Origin: Compostibacillus humi
GTDB lineage: Bacteria > Bacillota > Bacilli > Bacillales > Amphibacillaceae
Assembly (NCBI RefSeq): GCF_014637175.1
Contig: NZ_BMEV01000006.1
Coordinates: forward strand, 1 to 64,000
Direction: 5' to 3'
DNA length: 64,000 nucleotides
In this document: in pieces, positions 36,195-44,980 of the stretch
Layout of the letters: each line of letters starts with the position of its first letter
Position numbering within the stretch: the stretch's first letter is position 1
Notes under the pieces: model-generated
Seen by the model: the letters and a program-made list of their open reading frames with translations, nothing else
Told to the model about the DNA's origin: nothing
Database searches by the model: none
Translations under genes and position numbers: made by a program

Positions 36195-37542
36195 CTTTTT
36201 TCCTCCTCGCTAAGCCCATAGCAAATATTCCAAAGAGAACGAAACTTGCATATCCGTAAATGCCGCTCCAATTGACGGCAAAAGCTGATTCATCCTTTTT
36301 TCCGGTCTTTAAAAAGTCCACTTCAATGTTCGACGGGTTTACTAACGGATGTTCATCAACGATAAACTGTTCAGAAGGAATCGGAACATATTTTTCGATT
36401 GTATTCCAAAGCTGAATAGCCGGACTTCCAGTGAAAATTTGCAAATGGGGCTCCTTCTTCGTCATGTGATAAAATACGTCCCCGCTTTTGTATGCAAAGT
36501 CATTCACTTTGTCCTGGTCCAAATCAATGGCGCGCAAGTTATCCCAATAATTTCCGAAATCATCCCACGTAAAGGAGTTTTCATTTTCCTTGTCAGATAT
36601 GACTTGCTGATTATTGCCGATAAATTGATTTAAACTAATTAAATTATTGATAGATGCTTCTGCCATTTCTAAACCTGTATCATTTTTCCTGATGATGTTG
36701 GAGACGATATTGTTATTTTGAGCGTTTTCCAAATAAATTCCTTTATTATTCCTTTCCATGACATTTTGTGAAATGGTCGAGTAAAAGGTATCAAAGATGA
36801 ACATTCCCGCTCCGTTTACGGTCCGGTTGTCATGCAAGTAATTGTCCTTTATTCGCACGTAGTAGCTTTGCATGATCATCAGCCCGTTCCGGCTTTCGGA
36901 AATATCGTTTTGGCTGATGACGATATCTTCCGAGTCCATCGTATGAACTCCGTATCGCGCTTTGCGAATATAATTGTTCGTAATGGCACAAAGGTCGGAA
37001 AAGGAAATATAGACCCCGTCATTCGTGTCGTACATAATGTTTTCGGAGACGATGGCAGAAGGCGCTTCGATTAAATAAACGCCAAATCCTTTATGAACAT
37101 TTCCCCGAAAGCTGGACATCATATTGTTTGTAATTTCATTGCCATAACCGTCTTTTACCATCACGCCATGGAACACATCGTATATCCGGTTTCCGGTTAC
37201 TTTATTCCGGTTGGAACGGATATAAATCCCCGCATTTTGCGTCCCGCCGCCTTCAATTTCCAAATTTTCGATGACGACATCATCGGCGTTGACCGTAATG
37301 ACATTTCCTTCCGGCGGGCCTATCACTTTTGCCCCCGTCTCGCCAATCAGGGCAATCGTTTTATCGATAGAAAAATTCCCTTCGTAGACCCCAGCTTCCA
37401 ATACGACGGTATCTCCTTTTTCCGCTTCGTCCAGCACTTTCTGAAGGTTCATCCCTTCCTGAACGGTGATCTCTTTTGCTGCAGCTTCCCCGGCGAAAAA
37501 AAAGGTGATGATCATCAGCAAAAAGATTTTTCTGTATTTCAT
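36184..37542 (-). CDS. nosD: NosD-type periplasmic beta-helix protein
   Basis: A 452-residue exported protein. The signal peptide MKYRKIFLLMIITFFFAGEA starts it. A series of parallel beta-helix repeats follows, rich in N-x-I-x-x-N patterns such as NRNKVTGNRIYDVFHGV and NNNIVSNIIRKND. A C-terminal membrane anchor with RRKKDED ends it. NosD acts outside the membrane in sulfur/copper site maturation of NosZ. ATG 37542 follows GAGGTGA; the frame upstream to 37632 has no signal. Confidence 0.85.
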   Translation of the reverse strand: MKYRKIFLLMIITFFFAGEAAAKEITVQEGMNLQKVLDEAEKGDTVVLEAGVYEGNFSIDKTIALIGETGAKVIGPPEGNVITVNADDVVIENLEIEGGGTQNAGIYIRSNRNKVTGNRIYDVFHGVMVKDGYGNEITNNMMSSFRGNVHKGFGVYLIEAPSAIVSENIMYDTNDGVYISFSDLCAITNNYIRKARYGVHTMDSEDIVISQNDISESRNGLMIMQSYYVRIKDNYLHDNRTVNGAGMFIFDTFYSTISQNVMERNNKGIYLENAQNNNIVSNIIRKNDTGLEMAEASINNLISLNQFIGNNQQVISDKENENSFTWDDFGNYWDNLRAIDLDQDKVNDFAYKSGDVFYHMTKKEPHLQIFTGSPAIQLWNTIEKYVPIPSEQFIVDEHPLVNPSNIEVDFLKTGKKDESAFAVNWSGIYGYASFVLFGIFAMGLARRKKDED

Positions 37543-37580
37543 GTACTCACCTCTAAGTTCGTACTCCCCGATATGCGGAT

Positions 37581-37625
37581 GATGCTTTTGAACCGGAGTT
37601 CTTAAACTGCCAGCCCAAAAGCATC
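37581..37625 (-). other. nirK-nosD intercistronic stem-loop
   Basis: A perfect 10-bp stem (GATGCTTTTG / CAAAAGCATC) with a 25-nt loop and no T tract. It probably adjusts nosD expression or mRNA processing relative to nirK. Confidence 0.55.
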
Positions 37626-37644
37626 GTTCCAAGCATGTCCCTTA

Positions 37645-38712
37645 TTAGTGGCTCATCGTAGCCTTGCCGTCATCTTCTCCTGTTTCCGTAACTTTAAGGA
37701 TTCCCGATGCGCCCATTTGCGCGTGTTCAAATTGGTGAGTAACGAATGGATAGCTTCCCACTTCCGTTACAACAAATTCTACTACTGCACCGCCGCTGGC
37801 AGGAAGCTGTACTGTCTGCATTCCCTTCATATGGTTATACGGGTTTCCGTCGATGTACACATCTTCAAATACGGTACCAACGACGTGGAAGGAGCTTACT
37901 TCGTTCGGTCCAACGTTATTGACATAGATGCGGACTCTTTCACCGACTTTAGCTAACAATGGTTCGTCTTTTAAGGTAAACGTATCGCCATTCGTATTAC
38001 GGTCGCCATCTTTTAAAGCTTTTGTCGAGAATACGACGTAGTTCGGCTCGCCATAGGTGAAATCTTCTAAATCATTGTAGTCATACCATTCGTTTTGAAT
38101 CAGAACATATTCTCTGTCTACGAGATCATCGGTCGGATAGCCATCTTTCGGTTTGACGATAATCGTGCCGTGCATTCCGTTCGCAATGTGGGATAATGTC
38201 GGGTTTGTACCACAGTGATACATGAACACTCCCGGATTATTTGCCGGATAAGTAAATGTACCTGTTTCATCCGGTTCTACGTTTGCAAAGCCTTTCGATG
38301 GAGCTGTGTGTACCGCGTGGAAGTCCATACTGTGCGGAATGGCCGGGTCCATGTTTTTCAATGTGAAATTAATGACGTCTCCTTCTTCAACGACTACGAG
38401 CGGTCCAGGCACTTCGCCGTTAAATGTCCACGCTTTATAAAACTCCCCTGGCGCGATTTCAATGTCCGTAATTTGTGCCGTCATTTCTACGTTTACTTCG
38501 TTTTCTCCGACTCGTTCAATTTTGATCGGTGTCGGTTCTTGATTTAAGCCTTGATGCGGTTTAATCACCTCTGGTTCCTTCTTTTCTTCGGCAGCAACAA
38601 CATTATCTTCTGCCTCTTTTTGTTCTGCCTCAGGATCAGCCGTTCCACATCCAGCCAACAATACGGAAATACTCAACGCTCCAACAACCGCCATTTTCAA
38701 CACTTTGTTCAT
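37645..38712 (-). CDS. nirK: Copper-containing nitrite reductase, lipoprotein form
   Basis: A 355-residue two-cupredoxin enzyme reducing nitrite to NO outside the membrane. The lipobox is LLAGC (Cys22). Type-1 copper ligands are His127, Cys167, His175 and Met180 (HCGTNPTLSHIANGM). Type-2 ligands are His132, His166 and His326 (FVTHQFEH). The catalytic pair is Asp130 and His276, so it should be active. A membrane-anchored NirK is known in Geobacillus-like bacteria. It leads an operon with nosDLYF and is preceded by FNR-like boxes. Confidence 0.92.
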   Translation of the reverse strand: MNKVLKMAVVGALSISVLLAGCGTADPEAEQKEAEDNVVAAEEKKEPEVIKPHQGLNQEPTPIKIERVGENEVNVEMTAQITDIEIAPGEFYKAWTFNGEVPGPLVVVEEGDVINFTLKNMDPAIPHSMDFHAVHTAPSKGFANVEPDETGTFTYPANNPGVFMYHCGTNPTLSHIANGMHGTIIVKPKDGYPTDDLVDREYVLIQNEWYDYNDLEDFTYGEPNYVVFSTKALKDGDRNTNGDTFTLKDEPLLAKVGERVRIYVNNVGPNEVSSFHVVGTVFEDVYIDGNPYNHMKGMQTVQLPASGGAVVEFVVTEVGSYPFVTHQFEHAQMGASGILKVTETGEDDGKATMSH

Positions 38713-38802
38713 CCTGCCTTCACTCCTTAATCATTTTTTAAGAAAATTATGAGTGCTGCGTTTCTGTTTCATATAAAGAGATATTTTTCTGCAATTTGGT
38801 AA

Positions 38803-38842
38803 AGATAAGATAGTTTTTTATTTTTTTAGTATTATCTTATCT
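38803..38842 (-). promoter_or_regulatory. Inverted repeat in the nirK leader
   Basis: A perfect 10-bp inverted repeat (AGATAAGATA / TATCTTATCT) spaced 20 bp. It starts about 2 nt after the start point predicted from the proximal FNR box. It could be a 5' hairpin or an operator. Confidence 0.4.
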
Positions 38843-38850
38843 TCACTTAC

Positions 38851-38893
38851 AGTTTACTTTGTGAAGAAGTAAGCAAGTGTGATTTCTATCACT
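38851..38893 (-). promoter_or_regulatory. nirK promoter with proximal FNR-like box
   Basis: TGTGA-TTTCTA-TCACT (38878-38893) matches the FNR/CRP-family consensus TGTGA-N6-TCACA but for one base. Placing it at -41.5 puts a -10-like TAAACT at 38851-38856 and the start near 38844, a class II activated layout. Confidence 0.6.
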
Positions 38894-38985
38894 TAAATCA
38901 TGTTAATTTCTGAACAAAGTGTGACAAGGAATATTAATAGCAAAAATACGGTTTTTACTCTATTTATAGTGGAAATGTTATATAT

Positions 38986-38999
38986 AGAAAGCGCTTTCA
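38986..38999 (-). promoter_or_regulatory. Possible CcpA cre site
   Basis: AGAAAGCGCTTTCA matches the cre consensus TGWAANCGNTNWCA at 13 of 14 positions. It lies about 275-290 nt upstream of nirK, between FNR-like boxes. Confidence 0.5.
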
Positions 39000-39012
39000 C
39001 TAACCTTTATAT

Positions 39013-39028
39013 TGTGAAGTATTTCACT
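39013..39028 (-). promoter_or_regulatory. FNR-like box 2 upstream of nirK
   Basis: TGTGA-AGTATT-TCACT. One mismatch to TGTGA-N6-TCACA; about 300 nt upstream of nirK. Confidence 0.5.
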
Positions 39029-39046
39029 TGTAATTGTGTAATAATT

Positions 39047-39062
39047 AGTGATATAAATCACA
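39047..39062 (-). promoter_or_regulatory. FNR-like box 3 upstream of nirK
   Basis: AGTGA-TATAAA-TCACA. One mismatch to the consensus. Boxes 2 and 3 are 34 bp apart centre to centre. Confidence 0.5.
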
Positions 39063-39079
39063 AAGGCCAATTATTGCAC

Positions 39080-39115
39080 AAAAAATCGCCTTTGGGGATT
39101 TTATCCCAAAAGCGA
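39080..39115 (-). terminator. Terminator overlapping the stop of the truncated synthetase gene
   Basis: On the minus strand TCGCTTTTGGGA pairs imperfectly with the TCCCCAAAGGCGA arm, followed by TTTTTT. The stop codon of the upstream gene lies inside it. Confidence 0.65.
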
Positions 39116-39793
39116 CATGATACTTTTCCTTTCCTCGCGAAGGCGGACCCCGATTTCCTTTATAGTGATTGACTGCCGGGAAATCACACAGACGTGGGAT
39201 GGGGGAAGCTGATAAATATACATGTAAGGGGTCAGAAAATGGGTTTCATCCATACCAGCGCTGGCAATCACTTGATAATGCTTATTTGCTCTTTTTTCAA
39301 TGTAAGGCAATGTAAACAATGGTTCAATCCGGGAACTGCAGGCAAAACGCCGGGAATCATGATAAAAGTAGAGACTGTTTTTTTCTGCTTTGTTCCGGAC
39401 GGCAAAAATTTTCTGTTCTTTCTCATCATAAATGACGAAGGAAAAACTGCCTTCTGCTAAGCGTGCAGCGTCAACACCAAATTTCTCATACAGACGAAGA
39501 AGTATTTCCCCATCTTGAACGGAATCAGTTATGCGCAGTTTGCGCAAAAGCATTTTTCTGTTGGCGAGACGGATTTTTCCGGTTATGACAAGACCGTTTT
39601 CCCGATCTTCAATCGGCATAACCTCCTCATCATTTGCCGTCCATTGTTTCTGGTAGCCTAAAAAGGCATTGTGCCGCTGCCACAACATGCCTTGTTCCAG
39701 CGGTGACTGCTGCAATGCTTTCATTAGCCGGTATCCGTAATCGCCAGGTATTCTCTCTTCGTGAAAATGAACGATTCCCGCAAAATCTTCCAC
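39101..39793 (-). CDS. Asparagine-synthetase-like N-terminal domain protein, C-terminus missing
   Basis: A 230-residue protein matching the N-terminal glutamine-amidotransferase (Ntn) half of asparagine synthetase B relatives: EDFAGIVHFHEERIPGDYG, then GVDAARLAEGSFSFVIYDEKEQKIFAVRNK. The family's nucleophile Cys2 is absent (Glu2), as I recall for a Bacillus subgroup starting MSAIAGI. Full-length relatives are about 600 residues with an ATP-pyrophosphatase half; nothing of it follows here. The start is GTG 39793 behind GGGGAG. It could be a truncated remnant or a stand-alone domain. Confidence 0.65.
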   Translation of the reverse strand: MEDFAGIVHFHEERIPGDYGYRLMKALQQSPLEQGMLWQRHNAFLGYQKQWTANDEEVMPIEDRENGLVITGKIRLANRKMLLRKLRITDSVQDGEILLRLYEKFGVDAARLAEGSFSFVIYDEKEQKIFAVRNKAEKNSLYFYHDSRRFACSSRIEPLFTLPYIEKRANKHYQVIASAGMDETHFLTPYMYIYQLPPSHVCVISRQSITIKEIGVRLREERKSIMSLLG

Positions 39794-40055
39794 TATATTA
39801 TTCTCCCCTTTATCCTCATCATTTCCTGCACAATGAAAATCTTGTACTTCCTAATAGCTATTCTTTTTTATGAGATGTTATGATTGTTTCTATTTTAAAG
39901 AACATATCGTTCTATATATAGTACTATAATTCATTATAACGAACAAACTTGGAAAAAGAAACTAGAAATCAAAAATTGGACGATGCAGGGAAAAAACTTT
40001 ATGATTACTTATAAAGGTAAACGTGAATATTTCTATTGTTAAAGGAGAGAATAGG

Positions 40056-41072
40056 TTGACTTCCTATCAAGTTCGCAAGTTCCAGCAAATTCCGATTTCA
40101 ATTTTAGACTTGGCGCCGGTAAAAGAAGGCAGTGATGCAGGGGAATCCTTTAAGGAAAGTGTTCAGCTCGCCCAGCAGGCGGAAAAATGGGGATTCCATC
40201 GTTATTGGTTTGCCGAGCATCATAATATGCCCGGGGTTGCCAGTTCCGCCACGTCCATACTTATCGGTCATATTGCTGCCCATACGAAAGCGATTCGGGT
40301 CGGGGCAGGAGGGGTTATGCTGCCTAACCATGCCCCTTACATTGTTGCCGAACAATTCGGCACCTTGGAAACACTTTTTCCGAACCGCATTGATTTAGGG
40401 TTAGGGCGGGCTCCAGGGACAGATCAGGCGACCGCCTTTGCCTTAAGACGAACATTACATGTCGGTCCGGAAGATTTCCCAATGCTGGTGAACGAACTTC
40501 AAGACTATTTCTCGAAGGAGCCAGTATCAAGGGTGCGAGCGATTCCCGGCCAAGGATTGGAAGTTCCGATTTGGCTATTAGGTTCCAGCGACTATAGTGC
40601 AAGACTTGCCGCTCAAAAAGGATTGCCTTTTTCCTTTGCCAGCCATTTTGCGCCGGCGTATTTGCTTCCGGCATTGCAGCTGTACCGGGAAGGATTCCAG
40701 CCGTCTGCCGCACTGGATAAGCCGTATGCGATGGTTGCCGTGAATGTCATCGCTGCCGATACAGATGAAAAGGCAGAAAAAATTGCCACCTCCCTGTACC
40801 AGCAATTTTTAAATTTAATCCGGGGCGTCGAAAGCAAATTGCTGCCGCCGACAGATTCGATGGACAACATTTGGACACCGATGGAAAGGGAACAGGTGAA
40901 AAAATCCCTTAATCCGTTAACAACGATTGTCGGCAGCAAAGAAACGGTACGGCAAGGTTTAGAAAAAATTATCGAAATGACCGGGGCTGACGAATTAATT
41001 GTCGGTTCACAAATTTACCATTTGGAAGACCGGCTGCGTTCCCTGGAAATCCTTGCCGAATTAATGGAATAA
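40056..41072 (+). CDS. LLM-class flavin-dependent monooxygenase
   Basis: A luciferase-like monooxygenase of about 338 residues with a TIM-barrel pattern: [19 protein letters not shown] at the start, [20 protein letters not shown], and the [13 protein letters not shown] substrate/flavin loop. It is similar to B. subtilis YwcH-type proteins. The substrate is unknown; reduced FMN is expected as cosubstrate. TTG 40056 is preferred, 8 nt after AAAGGAG, and gives the usual family N-terminus; GTG 40023 is possible. Confidence 0.82.
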   Translation: MTSYQVRKFQQIPISILDLAPVKEGSDAGESFKESVQLAQQAEKWGFHRYWFAEHHNMPGVASSATSILIGHIAAHTKAIRVGAGGVMLPNHAPYIVAEQFGTLETLFPNRIDLGLGRAPGTDQATAFALRRTLHVGPEDFPMLVNELQDYFSKEPVSRVRAIPGQGLEVPIWLLGSSDYSARLAAQKGLPFSFASHFAPAYLLPALQLYREGFQPSAALDKPYAMVAVNVIAADTDEKAEKIATSLYQQFLNLIRGVESKLLPPTDSMDNIWTPMEREQVKKSLNPLTTIVGSKETVRQGLEKIIEMTGADELIVGSQIYHLEDRLRSLEILAELME

Positions 41073-41120
41073 CGATAATCACCCCGTTTTTCATAGAATT
41101 ACATCCATGATACGTCACTT

Positions 41121-41153
41121 AAAAAGTCACTCTATTAAACAGGGTGGCTTTTT
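41121..41153 (+). terminator. Terminator of the LLM monooxygenase gene
   Basis: A 13-bp stem with two G-U pairs (arms 41121-41133 and 41141-41153) ending in TTTTT. Confidence 0.72.
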
Positions 41154-41257
41154 CCATAGGGCTATTTCGGCAAAAAGAGCAGCCTTTGATGCAAGATGAC
41201 GTCTTTACGAATGCACTAATCATCGAACAAAGAAACGAATAATTGGAGATGTTGCCA

Positions 41258-42169
41258 TTGGCTAATAAACATACATATCTCATCCTTACCATTTTAATGA
41301 TGATTTGGGGCTTTAACGTTTCTGCCATTAAAATCCTTGTAGAGCAGTTTACGCCCATTGCCGTCACTTCCATAAGGGTGCTGATTGCCGGAATTACGGC
41401 ATTTGTATACCTCAGTCTGATCGGTGTCGTCCGCCTGCCGAAAAAAAAGGAATGGGGCTATATTTTGGGCGGTACGATTTTTAATGTCGTCTGTCACCAT
41501 TTTTTCATTGCGGAAGGATTAATAAGGACTTCTGCTGCGAATGCGGGACTGATTTTAGGATTAGGCCCTTTAATCACAGTCGTTTTATCTATGATTCTAT
41601 TAAAACAGCGGCCATCCTTTTTTCGGCTATTCGGGTTTATCATCGGACTGATTGGTGTCAGCATTACCGTGCTGGCCGGCACTTCCGGCGTTGGAGGAAA
41701 CTGGCGCGGTGATTTGTTCGTACTGTCCGCGATTCTGTCACAGGCTTTCAGTTTTATTTTAATTAAGAAGGCAGCCCAATCGATGGATACTCGGCTGCTC
41801 ACCGGATATATGACCACCTTCGGCGCATTCATTTTGGCTGCCCTAAGTTTATGGAAGGAACCGGGAGGATTTGGCTCGCTGGCAAACATAAATCTTCCCC
41901 TGTTGGGAATATTGCTGTTTTCCGCTATCATCGCTACCGGATTCGGCCATATAATATATAATTATTCTATCGGAAAAATTGGACCGAGCGAGACGTCGAT
42001 TTTTCTAAATTTAAACACGTTCTTTTCCCTCGTCGGTGCCGTTCTGTTTTTACAGGAAACCTTTCTCCCTGCCCACCTGTTTGGGCTTTTGTTCATCGTC
42101 TCCGGAGTACTGCTAGGTTCCGGCGGGCTGGAAGCCTGGCTTATCCAGCGGAAAAGGAAAAGAGTGTAA
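41258..42169 (+). CDS. EamA/DMT-family transporter
   Basis: A protein of about 303 residues with ten membrane helices in two EamA repeats. The first starts TYLILTILMMIWGFNVSAIKI, and the second starts at WRGDLFVLSAILSQAFSFILIKKAA. The C-terminus is basic (RKRKRV). The family exports amino acids, purines or other metabolites; the substrate is unknown. TTG 41258 is chosen, 9 nt after GGAG. TTG 41243 and ATG 41249 sit on or before that site. Confidence 0.8.
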   Translation: MANKHTYLILTILMMIWGFNVSAIKILVEQFTPIAVTSIRVLIAGITAFVYLSLIGVVRLPKKKEWGYILGGTIFNVVCHHFFIAEGLIRTSAANAGLILGLGPLITVVLSMILLKQRPSFFRLFGFIIGLIGVSITVLAGTSGVGGNWRGDLFVLSAILSQAFSFILIKKAAQSMDTRLLTGYMTTFGAFILAALSLWKEPGGFGSLANINLPLLGILLFSAIIATGFGHIIYNYSIGKIGPSETSIFLNLNTFFSLVGAVLFLQETFLPAHLFGLLFIVSGVLLGSGGLEAWLIQRKRKRV

Positions 42170-42213
42170 TTTGAAGAACTTTCTCGGAATCAAACTATTT
42201 GGAGGTGGAGGAA

Positions 42214-42846
42214 ATGGATATTGCCAAACTATTGCGCACATTTCAAGCGCGGAAACGGAAAATAATGGGGACAGAAAACTACCGGAAGTCGGCCGTATTA
42301 ATCCCATTATTGGAGAAAGATGGAGAAATTCATATTTTGTTTCAAGTGCGGTCATTACATCTCCATAGCCAGCCGGGGGATATTTGTTTTCCGGGCGGAA
42401 GAATCGAAAAAACAGACGGCGGACCGGAAGATTGCGCCATTCGGGAAACCTCGGAAGAACTGGGAATTCCTCCATCATCCATTGCCGATGTGATTCCTTT
42501 TGACTATATCGTATCGGACAGCGGGCGGATGATTTTCCCATACATCGGCAGAATCGTTCATCCGGAAAAAATTAAACCGAATGAAGCCGAGGTTGCCGAG
42601 ACTTTCACCGTCCCTTTACAGTACCTCCTGAATACCGAACCGAAAATGTATAAAGTTCATTTGCAAGTTCTTCCGGAAAAAGACTTTCCTTACCATTGGA
42701 TTCACGGCGGAAAGGATTACCAGTGGGGAAAACGAAGCATTGATGAACTTTTTTATCCGTACGAAGATAAAGTGATTTGGGGGTTAACAGCAAAAATTCT
42801 CACTTACTTTTTGCAGGAAATCAAGGAGAATCAGGATAATAAATAA
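42214..42846 (+). CDS. Nudix hydrolase, CoA pyrophosphatase type
   Basis: A 210-residue Nudix protein. The box is GGRIEKTDGGPEDCAIRETS followed by EELGI. The LHLHSQPGDICFPGG lead-in and long insertion are typical of CoA pyrophosphatases (NudL/YeaB type), which cut CoA to 4'-phosphopantetheine and 3',5'-ADP. The N-terminal LLIP-like region becomes VLIPLLEKDGEIHILFQVR. ATG 42214 follows GGAGGTGGAGG; TTG 42199 is inside that site. Confidence 0.82.
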   Translation: MDIAKLLRTFQARKRKIMGTENYRKSAVLIPLLEKDGEIHILFQVRSLHLHSQPGDICFPGGRIEKTDGGPEDCAIRETSEELGIPPSSIADVIPFDYIVSDSGRMIFPYIGRIVHPEKIKPNEAEVAETFTVPLQYLLNTEPKMYKVHLQVLPEKDFPYHWIHGGKDYQWGKRSIDELFYPYEDKVIWGLTAKILTYFLQEIKENQDNK

Positions 42847-42874
42847 GGTGAAGGAGAAATCCTTCACCTTATTT
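42841..42874. terminator. Bidirectional terminator with GAAA loop
   Basis: A perfect 15-bp stem (arms 42841-42855 and 42860-42874) capped by a GAAA tetraloop. It ends both the Nudix gene and the convergent helicase gene. Confidence 0.88.
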
Positions 42875-44794
42875 CCATTTAATGGCTTTAGGAAGAACAT
42901 TTGCAATTTTTTCCCCATATCGTTCCCGTTCTTTTTCCGCAAACAGGAGATGCACTTCGCCTTTATCCCCCTTCGTGCGAATAAGGCGGCCGACTCCTTG
43001 GCGCAGCCGGAGCAGCATATAGGGAACGTCAATTTCCAGTTCCGGATTGTTTGCGTTTTTCCGTTTCGCTTTAAACACAGGATCATCCGGCGGGAACGGC
43101 AAGGAAACAATAATCACTTGGGTTAGCGCCTCTCCCGGAACGTCCAGTCCTTCCCATAAATGACAGGCGCACAGAACAGCGGAAGAATCCTGCTGGAAGG
43201 TGCGAATCAGACCGCTAATTTCCCGGTCCCCTTCATAAAGCACCGGAAATGGCCAGTCCTTCTCTAACGCCCATTGGCGAAATGCTTCCATTTCTTCCAT
43301 CGAGGAAAACAGCACTAGCGAACTGCCGCCGTTATTGAGCAGCGCTTCTTCCGTCTTTTCCCACTTCTCCAGCTTGCTGCCGGTCGTATGGCCGAACAGT
43401 TCCATTTGGGTATCGTAATCAAAGGGGGAGTCGACGGAAAATGCATCAAACTTTTCAATTCCAAGGCTTGCTGCCAAATAGGAGAAATCTTTGTTTTCCG
43501 ATAAGGTGGCAGATGAAAAAATAAAAGGAATATCGAGGGAAAACACTTTTTCTCTAAGCACGTCTTCCACTAATTGGGGCATCATGACAAAGCTCGTGTT
43601 TTCGCCGTCCTCTTCCAGCCAGTAAATCCCTTCCTCTTCCTTCAGGAAAATAGACAAGCCATAGGAAAAGAACTCCAAATACTCTTCCGTCACTTTCAGC
43701 TGATATTCGTCCATCGTGTACATTTCGCCGTCAAACACCAGTTCTTCCAGCAGCTGCTGGACATACTTTTCCAATGTTCGGGCTGCGTCCATTAACTCCT
43801 TTGTCCTGGTAATTTCTTTCCGGTGGGAACCTTCGACTTTTTCCGCATGCTTTTCCAGCATGGCAAAAAAGCGCTCATTGGCGAACAAAATTTCATCTGC
43901 CAATATTAGCGACTGTTCCCGGACGTCCTGGCTGGAAAAACCCGAAAGGACGCTGTTTAACATTTCGAGATTGTAACGGTACGTTAGCCCTTTTTGCGCA
44001 GCAAATTCCAATAAATGGCCTTCATCAAAAATGACAGCACTTGCTTCCGGCAAAAGCGGAAGCTGGCCTTCCCGCTTCCTTGATTCCTTCGTCCAAATAT
44101 GCTCCATGAAAAAATCGTGGGAGCAGATAATCAGGTCTTTCGCATACCGGTAATATTCCCGCTGGAGAGTCTGGGCGCTGCGATGGCGGAATTCACAGGT
44201 GGAACATTGCTGCAATGGGTCCCAGGCAATTGTATCCCATTTCTTGTTGTTTACCCACGGGTAGTCCTTCCGGTCGCCATACCGGTGAAATGCTTGCATG
44301 GAACTGCCGGATTCAAAGACGAAGGACGGAAGCTCGTCATACACTTTAATGATGTCTGGATCATCCGTCTCCTCAATAATTTTATCGAGTTTCCGTACAC
44401 AGACATACTGCTCCCTCGCTTTTGCCAGCCTGACGTCGACGGTAATTCCGAGGGCGCGCTCAATTTTTTCCAAATCTCCGTCTTTTTTCACCAATTGCTC
44501 AATCAACGTTTCATCTGCACAGGAAATAATCGCCGGTTTTCCTTTATACCGGGCATAGCAAATGGCGTATAACAAATAGACGATCGTTTTTCCAGTGCCG
44601 ACTCCGGCCTCCGCAAACATAACCGACCGCTGTTTAAATGCCTTTTCCAGCTGAAAGGCCATATAGATTTGTTCATCCCGAAGTTCGAAGCCTTTTTCCG
44701 GCAATATGTCGTAAAACACGTCTCCGATATATTCACTTAATCGCTGAAAAAAGTTTTCTTCTCTGGATATCGTAAATGGCAATTTGTCTGTCAT
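42869..44794 (-). CDS. ypvA: DinG/XPD-family ATP-dependent helicase, YpvA-like
   Basis: A 641-residue superfamily 2 helicase. Motif I is AEAGVGTGKT, with DEGH as motif II and RLIRTKGDKG near the C-terminus. Cysteines at YVCVRK and QQCSTCEF fall where XPD/DinG helicases bind a [4Fe-4S] cluster, though I see only three in the classic region. Length and layout match B. subtilis YpvA. It probably unwinds damaged or structured DNA. ATG 44794 follows GGGAG; the frame upstream to 44866 has no support. Confidence 0.82.
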   Translation of the reverse strand: MTDKLPFTISREENFFQRLSEYIGDVFYDILPEKGFELRDEQIYMAFQLEKAFKQRSVMFAEAGVGTGKTIVYLLYAICYARYKGKPAIISCADETLIEQLVKKDGDLEKIERALGITVDVRLAKAREQYVCVRKLDKIIEETDDPDIIKVYDELPSFVFESGSSMQAFHRYGDRKDYPWVNNKKWDTIAWDPLQQCSTCEFRHRSAQTLQREYYRYAKDLIICSHDFFMEHIWTKESRKREGQLPLLPEASAVIFDEGHLLEFAAQKGLTYRYNLEMLNSVLSGFSSQDVREQSLILADEILFANERFFAMLEKHAEKVEGSHRKEITRTKELMDAARTLEKYVQQLLEELVFDGEMYTMDEYQLKVTEEYLEFFSYGLSIFLKEEEGIYWLEEDGENTSFVMMPQLVEDVLREKVFSLDIPFIFSSATLSENKDFSYLAASLGIEKFDAFSVDSPFDYDTQMELFGHTTGSKLEKWEKTEEALLNNGGSSLVLFSSMEEMEAFRQWALEKDWPFPVLYEGDREISGLIRTFQQDSSAVLCACHLWEGLDVPGEALTQVIIVSLPFPPDDPVFKAKRKNANNPELEIDVPYMLLRLRQGVGRLIRTKGDKGEVHLLFAEKERERYGEKIANVLPKAIKWK

Positions 44795-44931
44795 TGTAAA
44801 CTCCCTTATTTCGTTATCATTCCCTCTTACATTACTATTTATCCCGCAATTTTTGCTTGCGGTCAACTTTAACTGCTGAAACCGGGCATGACGATAAATG
44901 ATGAAAATGCCATTGCGATCCGAAATCAGAA

Positions 44932-44965
44932 AGCCGATTTTCCTCCCCCCAAAGGAAAATCGGCT
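44932..44965 (-). terminator. Terminator of the acetyl-CoA transferase gene
   Basis: A perfect 13-bp stem (arms 44932-44944 and 44953-44965) with an 8-nt loop and a modest T tract on the minus strand. Confidence 0.7.
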
Positions 44966-44980
44966 ATAAAAATACCCCTT

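Noticed and set aside
34020-38712. Complete nitrous oxide reductase operon
   Set aside because: nosZ and its cytochrome partners are absent; only accessory genes and nirK are present.
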